Assembly (NCBI GenBank): GCA_963205115.1
Contig: CAUJHV010000065.1
Location: forward strand, 1 to 59,228
Reading direction: 5' to 3'
Length of the DNA stretch: 59,228 nucleotides
Source: Pseudomonadota bacterium
GTDB lineage: Bacteria; Pseudomonadota; Gammaproteobacteria; Burkholderiales; Burkholderiaceae_C
This document shows, one piece after another, positions 43,994 to 52,965 of the stretch. Below the pieces are notes generated by a model. It ran no database searches and was not told the origin of the DNA. It saw nothing but the letters and a program-made list of their open reading frames with translations. The position numbers and the translations under genes were made by a program. Position 1 is the first letter of the stretch, and each line of letters begins with the position of its first letter.

Positions 43994-44767
43994 TCAACCC
44001 TTCTTCATGATCTCCTGCCTGCGGCGATCCTGCGCCTGCCGATTGCCAGGGTCACCCATGCCCTGCGGCAGCAGTGCGTCCAGCGCGACCGTACGCTCGT
44101 CGATCTGCCGCAAGACGCTGTCCTGCAGGGCCTTCTTGGACATGGCATAAGCCGTGTTGCAGTCAGGCGTGATGCAGCGCGCATAGGCAATGGCCGTCGG
44201 AAGCAAGTGCTCGGGCTCGACGACCTCGTGGAAGAAGCCCAGACGGGCGGCTTCTTCCAACCCGTACAGCTTGCCGCGCAACGTGGCCAGTGCGCCGACC
44301 TGATCACCCAGGGCGTACTTGATGATCTCGACGTAGGCTGCCGGCATCGGGATGCCGATGGGCACTTCGTTGAGACCGAACTTGGCCGTCTTGCGGGCGG
44401 CAATTCGGAAGTCGCAGTCCAGCGCGGTGATCAGGCCGCCGGCGATGGCGTGGCCATTGATGGCAGCGACCGTTGGCCGGGGGTATTTGAAGATCCGCAG
44501 GTTGGTCTCGCGATAGGTCCGGTACCAGTCGCGGATGGTGGCGGGGTTGCCGCTGCCAAAGATCTCGAAGCTGTACTGGAAGTCGATGCCAGCAGAGAAC
44601 ACGTCACCCTGGCCCGTCAACACCACCGGGAGTTCATTGAACTCGCGCTCGAGCCGGTCAAAGGTCTCGTGCAAGTCAGCGAAAAAGCGCTCGTTCTGAA
44701 CGTTGACCTTGTTGGTGGCCATGCGCACCACGGCGCAACCGTCCATCACTTCGATGTTCCAAGCCAT
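43994..44767 (-). CDS. Enoyl-CoA hydratase/isomerase family protein (hydroxycinnamoyl-CoA hydratase-lyase-like)
   Basis: 257 residues. Crotonase signatures: AGIDFQYSFEIFG (oxyanion hole), AINGHAIAGGLITALDCDFR, and FGLNEVPIGIPMP, with the Glu at the position of crotonase Glu144. Length and C-terminal region recall feruloyl/p-hydroxycinnamoyl-CoA hydratase-lyases, but this is not certain. First gene of its operon. A perfect TGTCGT-N4-ACGACA dyad lies 70-85 bases upstream. The ATG is preceded by CAGGAGAT. Confidence 0.8.
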   Translation of the reverse strand: MAWNIEVMDGCAVVRMATNKVNVQNERFFADLHETFDRLEREFNELPVVLTGQGDVFSAGIDFQYSFEIFGSGNPATIRDWYRTYRETNLRIFKYPRPTVAAINGHAIAGGLITALDCDFRIAARKTAKFGLNEVPIGIPMPAAYVEIIKYALGDQVGALATLRGKLYGLEEAARLGFFHEVVEPEHLLPTAIAYARCITPDCNTAYAMSKKALQDSVLRQIDERTVALDALLPQGMGDPGNRQAQDRRRQEIMKKG

Positions 44768-44809
44768 GTCATCTCCTGTTGCTGATTCGCTGAGGTTTGC
44801 GAACAATCC

Positions 44810-44852
44810 AGGGTAGCGATCCAAGATCGCGCGCGCTGTCGTTACGACGACA
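44810..44852 (-). promoter_or_regulatory. Class II Crp/Fnr-type promoter of the crotonase operon
   Basis: Dyad TGTCGT-TACG-ACGACA (44837-44852), perfect over six-base arms. On the minus strand TACCCT (complement of 44810-44815) lies 32 bp away centre to centre; predicted start near 44803, 36 bases before the ATG at 44767. The plus-strand direction gives GGAACT. It is the most symmetrical of the four sites. Confidence 0.6.
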
Positions 44853-44933
44853 AACGGCAGGCCGCTGGAGAGCGGAACTGTCGGCCGATCACTGCCGGTG
44901 GCATGAAAGCCACCAAACGCGAGGCCACACCCC

Positions 44934-45635
44934 TCAGCGCGGCGCCGCCAGCTGGCGCATCACCTGCACGCCGTCAGTCACGAAGGGGTCGGCGTGGTAG
45001 TACAGCAGTTGCGCGCCCTGCTTCACGAGGTGCTCGGTGTCCTGCTTGACGACCAAGGTGCCGGCCATCTTGCCGGCGGCACGGATGCGGCGCAGGGTCT
45101 CGTCCACCAGGTCCAGCGCCGGCTGCGCCCGGCGACCGCCCGGTGGCACGTTCGGTGAATAGCCCATCGATTGCGACAGGTCGCCCGGGCCGACGAAGAA
45201 GACGTCGATGCCCTCCACGGCCAGGATCTCGTCCAGGTTCTTCACGGCCTCCACCGACTCGACCATGCCGATCAGCAAGCGGTTGGAATGATCGTCCGGC
45301 ACGGCGTAGCGGAAGTGGTGCACCACCTCGCGCGCAATCGCGGCGGTGTGGATCAGCGGCACCATCAGGCCGTCGGCGCCCGCATTCAGGCAGCGCGTGA
45401 TCGTCGAGCGCTCCTGGTTCTGCGGCCGCACGATGCCGAAGCCACCCGCGTAGCGCGCGGCCTTGGCCATGTGGTGGATGTCTTCCCAGCTCGCCAGGCC
45501 ATGCTCGCAGTCGATGAAGACCGAATCGGCACCGGAGCGCACGAGCTTCTCGCACAGCGTAGGCGAGATGTGGTTGGGGTTGACCATCAGCACCGGCGTG
45601 CCGCTGGCCAGGCGTTCCTTGAGGGATAGGCTCAT
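44934..45635 (-). CDS. HpcH/HpaI family aldolase
   Basis: 233 residues. SVFIDCEHGLASWEDIHHMA, VRPQNQERSTITRCLNAGAD, GLMVPLIHTAA, GMVESVEAVKNLDEI and FFVGPGDLSQSMG give the TIM-barrel class II aldolase pattern with catalytic Arg and metal-binding Glu/Asp. Cleaves 4-hydroxy-2-oxo acids to pyruvate plus an aldehyde. Last gene of the 10 kb Liv/Hyu operon; a 107 bp gap with tandem repeats separates it from the SDR gene. Confidence 0.85.
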   Translation of the reverse strand: MSLSLKERLASGTPVLMVNPNHISPTLCEKLVRSGADSVFIDCEHGLASWEDIHHMAKAARYAGGFGIVRPQNQERSTITRCLNAGADGLMVPLIHTAAIAREVVHHFRYAVPDDHSNRLLIGMVESVEAVKNLDEILAVEGIDVFFVGPGDLSQSMGYSPNVPPGGRRAQPALDLVDETLRRIRAAGKMAGTLVVKQDTEHLVKQGAQLLYYHADPFVTDGVQVMRQLAAPR

Positions 45636-45671
45636 GTCGTCTCCAGTGAATTGGCGCGCTATGGGTCTTCA

Positions 45672-45775
45672 GGCCAGCGGTGTCAGGAACCCATCCGGAC
45701 CGGCCAACGAAATCAGGAAGCGGGTCGCCCCGGCCAGCGGGATCAGGAACCGGGCCGGCCTGGCCAGCCCGGGGG
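45672..45775 (-). repeat. 30 bp tandem repeat, about 3.5 units, spanning the SDR stop codon
   Basis: Units begin exactly at 45672, 45702, 45732 and 45762 (partial), each starting GGCCA. Units 1-3 share GGCCA(g/a)CG..(a/t/g).TCAGGAA. The stop codon of the SDR gene (TCA on the plus strand at 45743) is repeated in frame at 45713 and 45683. Extra copies lie downstream of the gene end. Confidence 0.8.
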
Positions 45776-46546
45776 CGCACCCGCCCAGCGGCTGATCTCC
45801 GCATCCGGCCCCTGGTCGCGCGCAAAGGTCGGGCTGATGACCAGCTGCTCGATCGTCGTGCGGGCCGGCAGCGTGCAGACCAGCGTGATGGCACGTGCCA
45901 CGTCATCCGGATCGACCATGCGCGCACGCTCCTCAGCCGTCGGCGGACGCACGCGGGTGTCCATGATGGGCGTGTTCACCTCGCCCGGCAGGATGGTCGT
46001 GGAGCGGATGTTCTGGTTGCGGAAGGTGCCGTGCAGGAAGGTCATCAGGTTGCTGACCGCCGCCTTGGCCGCGCCATAGGGCGCACCACCCAGCAGCCCA
46101 GGCCGCACGGCCGCCAGCGACGAGACCGTGACCACCGTGCCGCCGCCCCGTTGCAGCATGCCCGGCAGCACGGCCTGGATCAGCGTGTAGACGGCATTCA
46201 GGTTGACGGTGATCGTCGTGTCCCAGTCATCGGGTTCGACGAAGAGGATGTTGCGCACGCGGCTCGATGCGCCGGCGTTGTTGACCAGGATGTCGATGCG
46301 CCCGAGATCGGATTCGATGCCCGCCACCAGGGCCTTCAGGGCCTCGCGGTCCTGCAAGTCGGCCGTGCGTGCCCAGGCCTGACCCCCGGCGGCTTGCACC
46401 TCGGCCACCACGGCCTGCAGCGGCTCGATACGGCGTCCGGTCACGACGACACGAGCGCCTTCGCGTGCCAGGTGCAGCGCGGTCGAACGCCCGATGCCCG
46501 AACCGCCACCGGTGACGATCGCGACCTGTCCGTCCAAGCTACCCAT
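45743..46546 (-). CDS. Short-chain dehydrogenase/reductase (SDR)
   Basis: 267 residues. Cofactor motif TGGGSGIG, NNAG, Ser in VTVSSLAA, and catalytic YGAAK. NAD(P)-dependent oxidoreductase. ATG 46546 lies two bases after the HyuB stop with AAGGGG upstream; GTG 46552 would overlap that stop. The C-terminal residues (PGWPGRPGS) are encoded by the 30 bp tandem repeat and extend past the usual SDR end. Part of the Liv/Hyu operon, possibly interconverting an alcohol and ketone of the imported substrate. Confidence 0.85.
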   Translation of the reverse strand: MGSLDGQVAIVTGGGSGIGRSTALHLAREGARVVVTGRRIEPLQAVVAEVQAAGGQAWARTADLQDREALKALVAGIESDLGRIDILVNNAGASSRVRNILFVEPDDWDTTITVNLNAVYTLIQAVLPGMLQRGGGTVVTVSSLAAVRPGLLGGAPYGAAKAAVSNLMTFLHGTFRNQNIRSTTILPGEVNTPIMDTRVRPPTAEERARMVDPDDVARAITLVCTLPARTTIEQLVISPTFARDQGPDAEISRWAGAPPGWPGRPGS

Positions 46547-46548
46547 GA

Positions 46549-48213
46549 TCACTGCCCCTTCCAACCGTAGACGGCACGTGCCTGCGCGTCGCTCACCAGG
46601 CCCTGCTGCAGGTCATTGGCGACCAGCTCGCGCGGGCGCTCCAGCGGGTTGCCCCAGCCGCCGCCGCCCGGCAGCTCGAGTTCCAGCCGGTCGCCCGGCT
46701 GCAAGGTGAGCTTGCCCTTGGGGAAAACCGTCTCGCCGTTGCGCCGCACCGCGCCAGGCGTGCCGTCGCCGCCGCCGACGACCCCGAAACACGGGTGCTT
46801 CACCCGTTCGGTCGACAGGTAGATATTCATCGGCCGGTCCGACAGGTTGCGCAGCACCCCGCGCTGGCCGAGACCGCCGCGGTACTGGCCGGCGCCGCCG
46901 GAATCGGGGATCAGTTCCTTGCGCTCGGTGAGCACCGGCACGGCCAGCTCGTACATCTCGATCGGCGTGACCTTGCAGTTGGACGGGAAGCTCAGGCAAT
47001 CCAGTCCGTCCATGGTCGAGCGGCCGCCCAGTCCGCCGTGAAAGTTCTGTGCGCTGCCATAGGCCCGGCCGTCGGCCGTCTGGCCCTGGCAGTTGATGCC
47101 CCAGATCGGCGCGCCGCCGCTGTCGCCCACCACACGATCGGGCACCACGCCCTGCAAGGCGCGGAAGATCAGGCTGGGGATGACGTGGCCCACCAGATTG
47201 CGCGCCGCGCCGGCTGCATGCGGGCGCGGGTTGAGGATGGTGCCCAGCGGCGCATCGTCCGTCAGCGGGATCATGCAGCCCTCGTTGTTGGGCGTGTCCG
47301 GATCCAGCAGGCACTTCAGCGCGTACACCGTGTGCGCCACGCGGTAGTGCGGCACCACATTGATGCCCCGCGCCACCTCCGGCGACGTGCCGGTGTAGTC
47401 CACGTGAATCGAGTCCTTGCCGACCTGCACATCGACGCACAGCTTCACGTCGGTCTCGAAGCCGTCGATCGTCACCTCGGCCTTGTAGCTGCCGGCCGGC
47501 CAGGCCGCGATGGCCTTTCGCATGTGGGCCTCGGAGCGGCTGTGAATGGCGGTGCCCAGCGCCTCGAGGTCCTCGAGTCCGTATTCATCCATGAAGCGGC
47601 GCAGCTCGCGGCACATCACCTCGTTGGCCGCCACCATGCTCTGGATGTCACCGCGCACCTCGTTGGGCAGGCGCACGCTGGCCTCGATCACCGCGAAGAC
47701 ATCGGTGTTGGGCTTGCCGGCCTTGTAGAGCTTGAGCATGGGGATACGGATGCCCTCCTCGAACATGTCGGTCGAGTCCGGCGACTGCGGGCGGCCGCCG
47801 ATGTCGGGCATGTGGGCGATGCTGCCGGCGTAGCCGATGATGCGGCCGCCGCGGAAGATCGGCGTGAGCATCACCATGTCGGGCAGGTGGCCGGTGCCGA
47901 TGATGGGGTCGTTGGTGGCCAGCACGTCGCCGTCTTCCAGCGTCTCGGCTGGAAATGCCGGCAGGAAATGGTGCTGCGCGGCCATGGGCAGCGAGGTGAT
48001 GAACACGGGGATGGACCATGTGCACTGCGACAGCGCGCGGCCCTTGGCATCGAGCACCACGGTCACGTAGTCGTGGTTCTCGCGCACGATGGGCGAGAAG
48101 GCCGTGCGGCCCAGTGCGGAGTCGGCCTGGTCGGCGATGAAGACCAGGCGGTCCCACATCACCTGCAGCGTGATCGGGTCGTCGAAGTCGACGGGGCTCG
48201 CGGCGTGGCTCAC
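46549..48213 (-). CDS. hyuB: Hydantoinase/oxoprolinase B subunit (HyuB)
   Basis: 554 residues. DPITLQVMWDRLVFIADQAD, AHMPDIGGRPQSPDSTDMFE, EGIRIPMLKLYKAGKPN and the C-terminal GGGGWGNPLERP characterise HyuB/acetone carboxylase-like subunits. With HyuA it performs ATP-dependent opening of hydantoin- or oxoproline-like rings, or carboxylation of ketones. Start overlaps the HyuA stop by four bases, implying stoichiometric coupling. Confidence 0.9.
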   Translation of the reverse strand: MSHAASPVDFDDPITLQVMWDRLVFIADQADSALGRTAFSPIVRENHDYVTVVLDAKGRALSQCTWSIPVFITSLPMAAQHHFLPAFPAETLEDGDVLATNDPIIGTGHLPDMVMLTPIFRGGRIIGYAGSIAHMPDIGGRPQSPDSTDMFEEGIRIPMLKLYKAGKPNTDVFAVIEASVRLPNEVRGDIQSMVAANEVMCRELRRFMDEYGLEDLEALGTAIHSRSEAHMRKAIAAWPAGSYKAEVTIDGFETDVKLCVDVQVGKDSIHVDYTGTSPEVARGINVVPHYRVAHTVYALKCLLDPDTPNNEGCMIPLTDDAPLGTILNPRPHAAGAARNLVGHVIPSLIFRALQGVVPDRVVGDSGGAPIWGINCQGQTADGRAYGSAQNFHGGLGGRSTMDGLDCLSFPSNCKVTPIEMYELAVPVLTERKELIPDSGGAGQYRGGLGQRGVLRNLSDRPMNIYLSTERVKHPCFGVVGGGDGTPGAVRRNGETVFPKGKLTLQPGDRLELELPGGGGWGNPLERPRELVANDLQQGLVSDAQARAVYGWKGQ

Positions 48214-50303
48214 AGGGTCTCCAGCAGCATGATCAGGTTGAACTCGGCGTCGAGCGAGGCACTGGCCTTCGGTCCGACGACAACCGTCGATTCGCGCTGC
48301 TCGACGATGGCCGGGCCTTGCACGGTGACACCCGGCGCCAGCGCGTAATGGTCGTAGACGGGTGTGTCGACCACCCCACTCGCTTCCGCAAAGTACACCG
48401 GCCGGCTGCCCTTGCGCGGGTTGCGCACGGCCTTGGACTCGCCACGCAGACCGCTCGCGGCCACCAGCGTCTTGGGGCCTGCGACCCGGGTGCGCCAGGT
48501 GATCACTTCGGCATCGGTGCCAGAGACACTGCGACCGTAGAGCTTGATGTAGGCGTCGTGGAAACGCTGCTGCAGCGCGTCGAGGAAGCCGGGCCGCCCC
48601 GGATCGCCTTCGGGCAGCGACACCGAGATCTCGTGGCCTTGGCCCACGTGGCGCATGTCCACGGTGTAGGCGATGCGGATGTCCTGCGCGGCCACACCGC
48701 TGGCCAGCACGACCTCACGGCCCTGCGCGGCGAGCGAGCCCAGGATGTCGCGCACCACGGCCGCATCCCAGCGCGGCACGGCCATCGGTGCACTCGACGA
48801 CAGATCGGCCGCCACCGGCGCACCCAGCAGGCCGATCGCCGAGGTGACCCCGGCGCCGAGCGGACAGATCACCTTGCGGATGCCGAGCTTGCGCGCCACG
48901 CCGTAGGCATGCACCGGGCCGGCACCGCCGAAGGCGATCATCGGCAGCGAACGCGGGTCCACGCCGCTGTCGGTGGCCTGCATCGCGGCGGCTTCGGCCA
49001 TGCTCTCGTTGACCATGTCGTGGATGCCGAAGGCACAACGCTCTGCGCTGATGCCCAACTCGCCGGCCAGACGTGCCAGCGCCGCCTGCGCCGCCGAGCG
49101 GTCCAGCGCAAAGTCACCGCCGAGGAAGGAGCCCTCGTCCAGATAACCCAGCAGCAGGTCGGCGTCGGTGACGGTGGGCTCGGTGCCGCCGCGGCCATAA
49201 CAGGCCGGTCCAGGGGCAGCCGCCGCACTGCGCGGCCCCACCTGCAGCGTGCCCAGCCGCGTGCGCGCGGCGATGCTGCCGCCGCCGGCGCCGATCTCGA
49301 TCATGTGGATCGACTGGATCTTCAGCGGAAAGCCGCTGCCCTTGCGGAAGCGCTCGTGGCGCGCCACTTCCAGCTCGTTGGCGATCTGCGGCTGGCCGTT
49401 GGGGATGAGGCACAGCTTGGCGGTCGTGCCGCCCATGTCGAAGGACAGCACGCTGGCTTCGCCGGCAGCGCGTGCATAGTCGGCCGCGGCCACGGCGCCG
49501 GCGGCGGGTCCGGATTCGATCAGCCGCACCGGCGTGCGCGCGGCGGTGGAACTGGGCACCACGCCGCCGCTGGAGGTCATCCACAGCAGCTGACTCTTGA
49601 CGCCGCGAGCCCCCAGCTCGCGCTCCAGGTGGCCCACGTGCTGCGCCATCAGCGGCCGGGTGTAGGCATTGGCCACCGTCGTCGAGGCGCGGTCGAACTC
49701 GCGCACCTCGGGGCAGACGCTGGACGAGAGCGACACCGACACGCCCGGCGCATGCCGGGCCAGCAGCTCGCCGATGCGCTGCTCGTGCTGCGGGTATTTG
49801 TAGGCGTGCAGCAGGCACACCGCCACCGAACCCACGCCCAGCTCCACCAGGCGTGCGGCGATGCGCACGATGGCGGCTTCGTCCAGCGGCGTGATGACGG
49901 CGCCGTGCGCGCTGATGCGCTCGACCGCGCCGAAGCAACGCTCGCGCGGCACCAGCGGATCGGGGTACTGGATGCGCAGGTCGTAGAGGTCGTAGCGCCC
50001 CTCGGTACGGATGCGCAGCATGTCCTGGAAGCCGTCGGTCGTGATGAACGCGGTGTCCACGCCCTTGCGCTCCAGCACGGCGTTGGTGACGACGGTGGTG
50101 GCGCCCAGGATCTGGAGCGCGCCCTCGCCGGCCCGTGCGGCCAGGCCGCCCCGCACCTTGGCCAGGAGTTCGTCGACACCTTGCAGCACGGCGCGCGCCG
50201 GCGCATCGGGCGTGCTCAGCACCTTGTGCAGGTGGATGCGGCCGTCGTCGTCGGCAAACGCAAAGTCGGTGAACGTGCCACCGGTATCGAAGGCCAGTCT
50301 CAT
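48210..50303 (-). CDS. hyuA: Hydantoinase/oxoprolinase A subunit (HyuA)
   Basis: 697 residues. ATP-binding RLAFDTGGTFTDFAF at the N-terminus, VLSFDMGGTTAKLCLIPNG in the middle, and IAFGGAGPVHAYGVARKLG, as in the actin-like ATPase of hydantoinase A, 5-oxoprolinase and acetone carboxylase. It supplies ATP hydrolysis to HyuB. Located 18 bases after the livF gene in the same operon, so the Liv transporter probably imports its substrate or a precursor. Confidence 0.9.
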   Translation of the reverse strand: MRLAFDTGGTFTDFAFADDDGRIHLHKVLSTPDAPARAVLQGVDELLAKVRGGLAARAGEGALQILGATTVVTNAVLERKGVDTAFITTDGFQDMLRIRTEGRYDLYDLRIQYPDPLVPRERCFGAVERISAHGAVITPLDEAAIVRIAARLVELGVGSVAVCLLHAYKYPQHEQRIGELLARHAPGVSVSLSSSVCPEVREFDRASTTVANAYTRPLMAQHVGHLERELGARGVKSQLLWMTSSGGVVPSSTAARTPVRLIESGPAAGAVAAADYARAAGEASVLSFDMGGTTAKLCLIPNGQPQIANELEVARHERFRKGSGFPLKIQSIHMIEIGAGGGSIAARTRLGTLQVGPRSAAAAPGPACYGRGGTEPTVTDADLLLGYLDEGSFLGGDFALDRSAAQAALARLAGELGISAERCAFGIHDMVNESMAEAAAMQATDSGVDPRSLPMIAFGGAGPVHAYGVARKLGIRKVICPLGAGVTSAIGLLGAPVAADLSSSAPMAVPRWDAAVVRDILGSLAAQGREVVLASGVAAQDIRIAYTVDMRHVGQGHEISVSLPEGDPGRPGFLDALQQRFHDAYIKLYGRSVSGTDAEVITWRTRVAGPKTLVAASGLRGESKAVRNPRKGSRPVYFAEASGVVDTPVYDHYALAPGVTVQGPAIVEQRESTVVVGPKASASLDAEFNLIMLLETL

Positions 50304-50320
50304 GGTGTGAGGGGTCTCAT

Positions 50321-51175
50321 TCAGTGGATGCCGTGCGGCGGGGCGGCGGCGGCCTTCTCGTCGACCTTGCCGGTCATGAAGAGCTGGCCCAGATCGGCGT
50401 GACTCAGGTCGGCCGTCGGGCTGTCCCAGATGATGTGCCCCAGGCGCATGACGACGGCACGCTCAGCCGTGTCCATGGCCTTGCGGGTGTTCTGCTCGAC
50501 CAGGAGGATGGTCCGGCCGCCTTGATGCAGGCGCTTGAGCTCGTTGAAGACCAGCGTGATGGCCTGTGGCGACAGACCGGCCGAGGGCTCGTCGACGAGC
50601 AGAATCTGTGGCCGGCGCAGCACGGCCATCGCCATCTCCAGCAGCTGCTGCTCGCCGCCGGACATGTTGCCGGCGAACTCGTTGCGGCGCTTGTGCAGGA
50701 TCGGGAACAGCTCGTAGACGTGGTTGCGCTCGCCTTCGAGATCGCCGTCCTTCAGCGTGTAGGCCGCCATCTCCAGGTTCTCGTGCACCGACATGGTCGG
50801 GAAGTTGCAACGGCCCTGCGGCACGTAGCCGAAGCCTTGCGCGAGGAAGGACCGCGGCTTGCCGCCGGCGACCTCCTGGCCCTTCCACTGGATGCTGCCG
50901 CCCTTGTGCGTGGTCATGCCGTACAGCGTCTTCAGCAGCGTGGACTTGCCGGCGCCATTGGGGCCGAGCAGCGTGACGAACTCGCCCTGTTTCACGGTCA
51001 GATTGACGTCGTGCAGGATGTCCAGGTGGCCGTAGCCGGCCCGCAGGTGCGAGATGACGAGATCGGGATCCCGCCGGGCCGCCCCAAGGGAGCCCGCGCC
51101 CCCAGGGCCGTGAAGCGGCCCTTGCGGGGCCGTGGGGGCAGCAACCGAAGGGAGCTTGCGGGCTTCATCCACCAA
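50321..51175 (-). CDS. livF: ABC transporter ATP-binding protein, LivF-like, with repeat-derived N-terminus
   Basis: 284 residues. Walker A GPNGAGKST, YVPQGRCNFPTMSVHENL, signature MSGGEQQLLEMAMAVL, Walker B ILLVDEPSAGLSP. Start is TTG 51175 or GTG 51172, both inside the livG 3' end with GGAGG upstream. About 35 residues (rich in Pro, Ala, Gly and Arg) precede the conserved LVISHLRAGYG strand and are encoded by an interspersed repeat. The other livF in this window has the same kind of extension. Confidence 0.85.
   Translation of the reverse strand: MVDEARKLPSVAAPTAPQGPLHGPGGAGSLGAARRDPDLVISHLRAGYGHLDILHDVNLTVKQGEFVTLLGPNGAGKSTLLKTLYGMTTHKGGSIQWKGQEVAGGKPRSFLAQGFGYVPQGRCNFPTMSVHENLEMAAYTLKDGDLEGERNHVYELFPILHKRRNEFAGNMSGGEQQLLEMAMAVLRRPQILLVDEPSAGLSPQAITLVFNELKRLHQGGRTILLVEQNTRKAMDTAERAVVMRLGHIIWDSPTADLSHADLGQLFMTGKVDEKAAAAPPHGIH
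51070..51160. repeat. Interspersed REP-like repeat inside livF (copy 2)
   Basis: Begins with the CCGCCGGGCCGCCCCAAGGG core (20 of 21 bases shared with 16336-16356) and continues into a hairpin: GCCCCCAGGGCC (51098-51109) and GGCCGTGGGGGC (51128-51139), 11 of 12 pairs. This is typical of Burkholderiales intergenic repeats, but here it lies inside the 5' coding region. Confidence 0.65.
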
Positions 51176-51938
51176 GATAGGCCTCCACCACGGCGGGGTT
51201 GCGGACGATGGCTTCCGGCGTGTCGTCGGCCAGCTTCTGGCCCTGGTGCAACACGATCACGCGGTGGCTGAGGTCCATCAGCACGTCGGTGTTGTGCTCG
51301 ATGACGAGGAAGGTGATGCCGAACTGCTTGTTGCCCGTGCGGATGCACTCGATCACGCGTTCGATCAGGATCGGGTTGATGCCGGCCAGGGGCTCGTCGA
51401 GCAGCACCAGTTCGGGCTGTGGCATCAGCATGGTCGCGAACTGCAGCAGCTTCTGCTGGCCGCCCGACATGTTGCCCGCGGGCAGATGCGCCACGCGCGC
51501 CAGTCCGGAGACCTCGATCAATTCGCGCGCCCGCTCGCGCAGCGCGGCCACGCGTTCACGCGACTTGCGGCCGATCGAAAACGTGGAGGCGATGCCCGGA
51601 AAGCGCGCCATCTGGCCGGCCAGGATGAGGTTCTCTTCCGAATCCATGGTCGGGAAGACGACGGTCTTCTGGAAGCTGCGCAGCAGCCGCCCTTCGCGCG
51701 CGATGCGGTTCATCGGCCACTGCGTGATGTCGGTGCCCTTGAGCAGCACACGGCCGGCGTCGCTCTTCTGCAGCCCCGTGCAGCAATCGAACAGCGTGGA
51801 CTTGCCTGAACCGTTGGGGCCTATCAGGCCGCAGACTTCGCCGCGTGTGAGCTCGAAGTCGACGCCCTGCAAGGCCGGCACGCCGCCGTAGTTCTTGCGC
51901 AGGCCTTCGACCTTCAAGATGGTCTGGGGCGAGTTCAT
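51165..51938 (-). CDS. livG: ABC transporter ATP-binding protein, LivG-like
   Basis: 257 residues. Walker A GPNGSGKST, RSFQKTVVFPTMDSEENL, signature MSGGQQKLLQFATML, Walker B LVLLDEPLAGINP, switch His in VIEHNTDVL. Cytoplasmic ATPase of the second Liv system. ATG 51938 overlaps the livM stop by four bases; its own 3' end overlaps the livF start. Confidence 0.88.
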   Translation of the reverse strand: MNSPQTILKVEGLRKNYGGVPALQGVDFELTRGEVCGLIGPNGSGKSTLFDCCTGLQKSDAGRVLLKGTDITQWPMNRIAREGRLLRSFQKTVVFPTMDSEENLILAGQMARFPGIASTFSIGRKSRERVAALRERARELIEVSGLARVAHLPAGNMSGGQQKLLQFATMLMPQPELVLLDEPLAGINPILIERVIECIRTGNKQFGITFLVIEHNTDVLMDLSHRVIVLHQGQKLADDTPEAIVRNPAVVEAYLGG

Positions 51939-52963
51939 GACGCCCCACCCTTCTTGTCGCCCAGCCGCGCCAGCCACTCGGTGCCACGCTCGACCAGCGG
52001 CGCGATGCCCTGCGGGAAGATGAACACCAGCAGCAGCAGCACGAAGCCGTAGATGATCATGCGCAGTTCGGGCGTGATGCGCAGCGCCTCGGTCAGCGCG
52101 ACGAACAGGAAGCTGCCGATCAGCGCCCCTGGCAGCCGGCCGACACCGCCGCCGAGCACGATGATCAGGATCGTGTTCGAGTAGTACATCTGGAACACGA
52201 GCGGGCTCACCACGGTCTCGTAGTGCGCATACAGGCTGCCACCCAGGCCGGCAAAGGCCGCGCTGAGCATGAAGACGATGAGCTTGTAGTGCCAGGTCGG
52301 GATGCCCACCGATTCGGCCAGCGTCTCGTTGTCGCGGATGGCCACCATGCAGCGGCCAGCCGGCGAGCGGATCAGCGCGATGAACAGGCCCGTGGCCAGC
52401 AGTGCCACGCCGAGGATCAGGTAGTAGTACTGCGGGATCTGCGTGATCGCCAGCACATGCTCGCCGAAACCGAGTTTGGGCCGCGCGATGCCCGACAGGC
52501 CCATGTCGCCGCGCGTCAGGTCGATCCAGTTCTTGGCCACCATCTGCGCGATGACCACGAAACCCAGCGTGCACATCACGAACGAGGTCGTGCGCAGCCG
52601 CAGCGCCGGGATGCCCAGCGGCAGCGCGACCAGCCCCGCGACGACGCCGGCCGCGCAGAGGTTGAACACGAAGGGCGTGCCGAAGTGCATCGACAGCAGC
52701 GCCGAGGCGTAGGCCCCGATGCCGAAGAACACACCCTGCGCCAGCGACAACATGCCCGTGTAGCCCAGGATCAGGTTCAGCCCATGCGCCGGCAGCAGGA
52801 AGATCATCGCGAAGATCAGCGCGTGCAGGTAATACGCATCCAGCACCAGCGGCGCGACCAGCAGCAGCGCCAGTGCGACGCCAGAGACGGCCCAGCGCAC
52901 GGCCGGCAGATGCGGCGAAGGCGCGTGCGGCGTGTCGAGCGTGATGTCGGTCGTCGTGGCCAT
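51935..52963 (-). CDS. livM: Branched-chain amino acid-type ABC permease, LivM-like
   Basis: 342 residues, strongly hydrophobic. LivM landmarks are FAMIFLLPAHGLNLILGYTG, SLAQGVFFGIGAYASALL, LRLRTTSFVMCTLGFVVIAQ and TILIIVLGGGVGRLPGALIG. Inner-membrane pore subunit. ATG 52963, two bases after the livH stop. Confidence 0.88.
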   Translation of the reverse strand: MATTTDITLDTPHAPSPHLPAVRWAVSGVALALLLVAPLVLDAYYLHALIFAMIFLLPAHGLNLILGYTGMLSLAQGVFFGIGAYASALLSMHFGTPFVFNLCAAGVVAGLVALPLGIPALRLRTTSFVMCTLGFVVIAQMVAKNWIDLTRGDMGLSGIARPKLGFGEHVLAITQIPQYYYLILGVALLATGLFIALIRSPAGRCMVAIRDNETLAESVGIPTWHYKLIVFMLSAAFAGLGGSLYAHYETVVSPLVFQMYYSNTILIIVLGGGVGRLPGALIGSFLFVALTEALRITPELRMIIYGFVLLLLVFIFPQGIAPLVERGTEWLARLGDKKGGAS

Positions 52964-52965
52964 GG

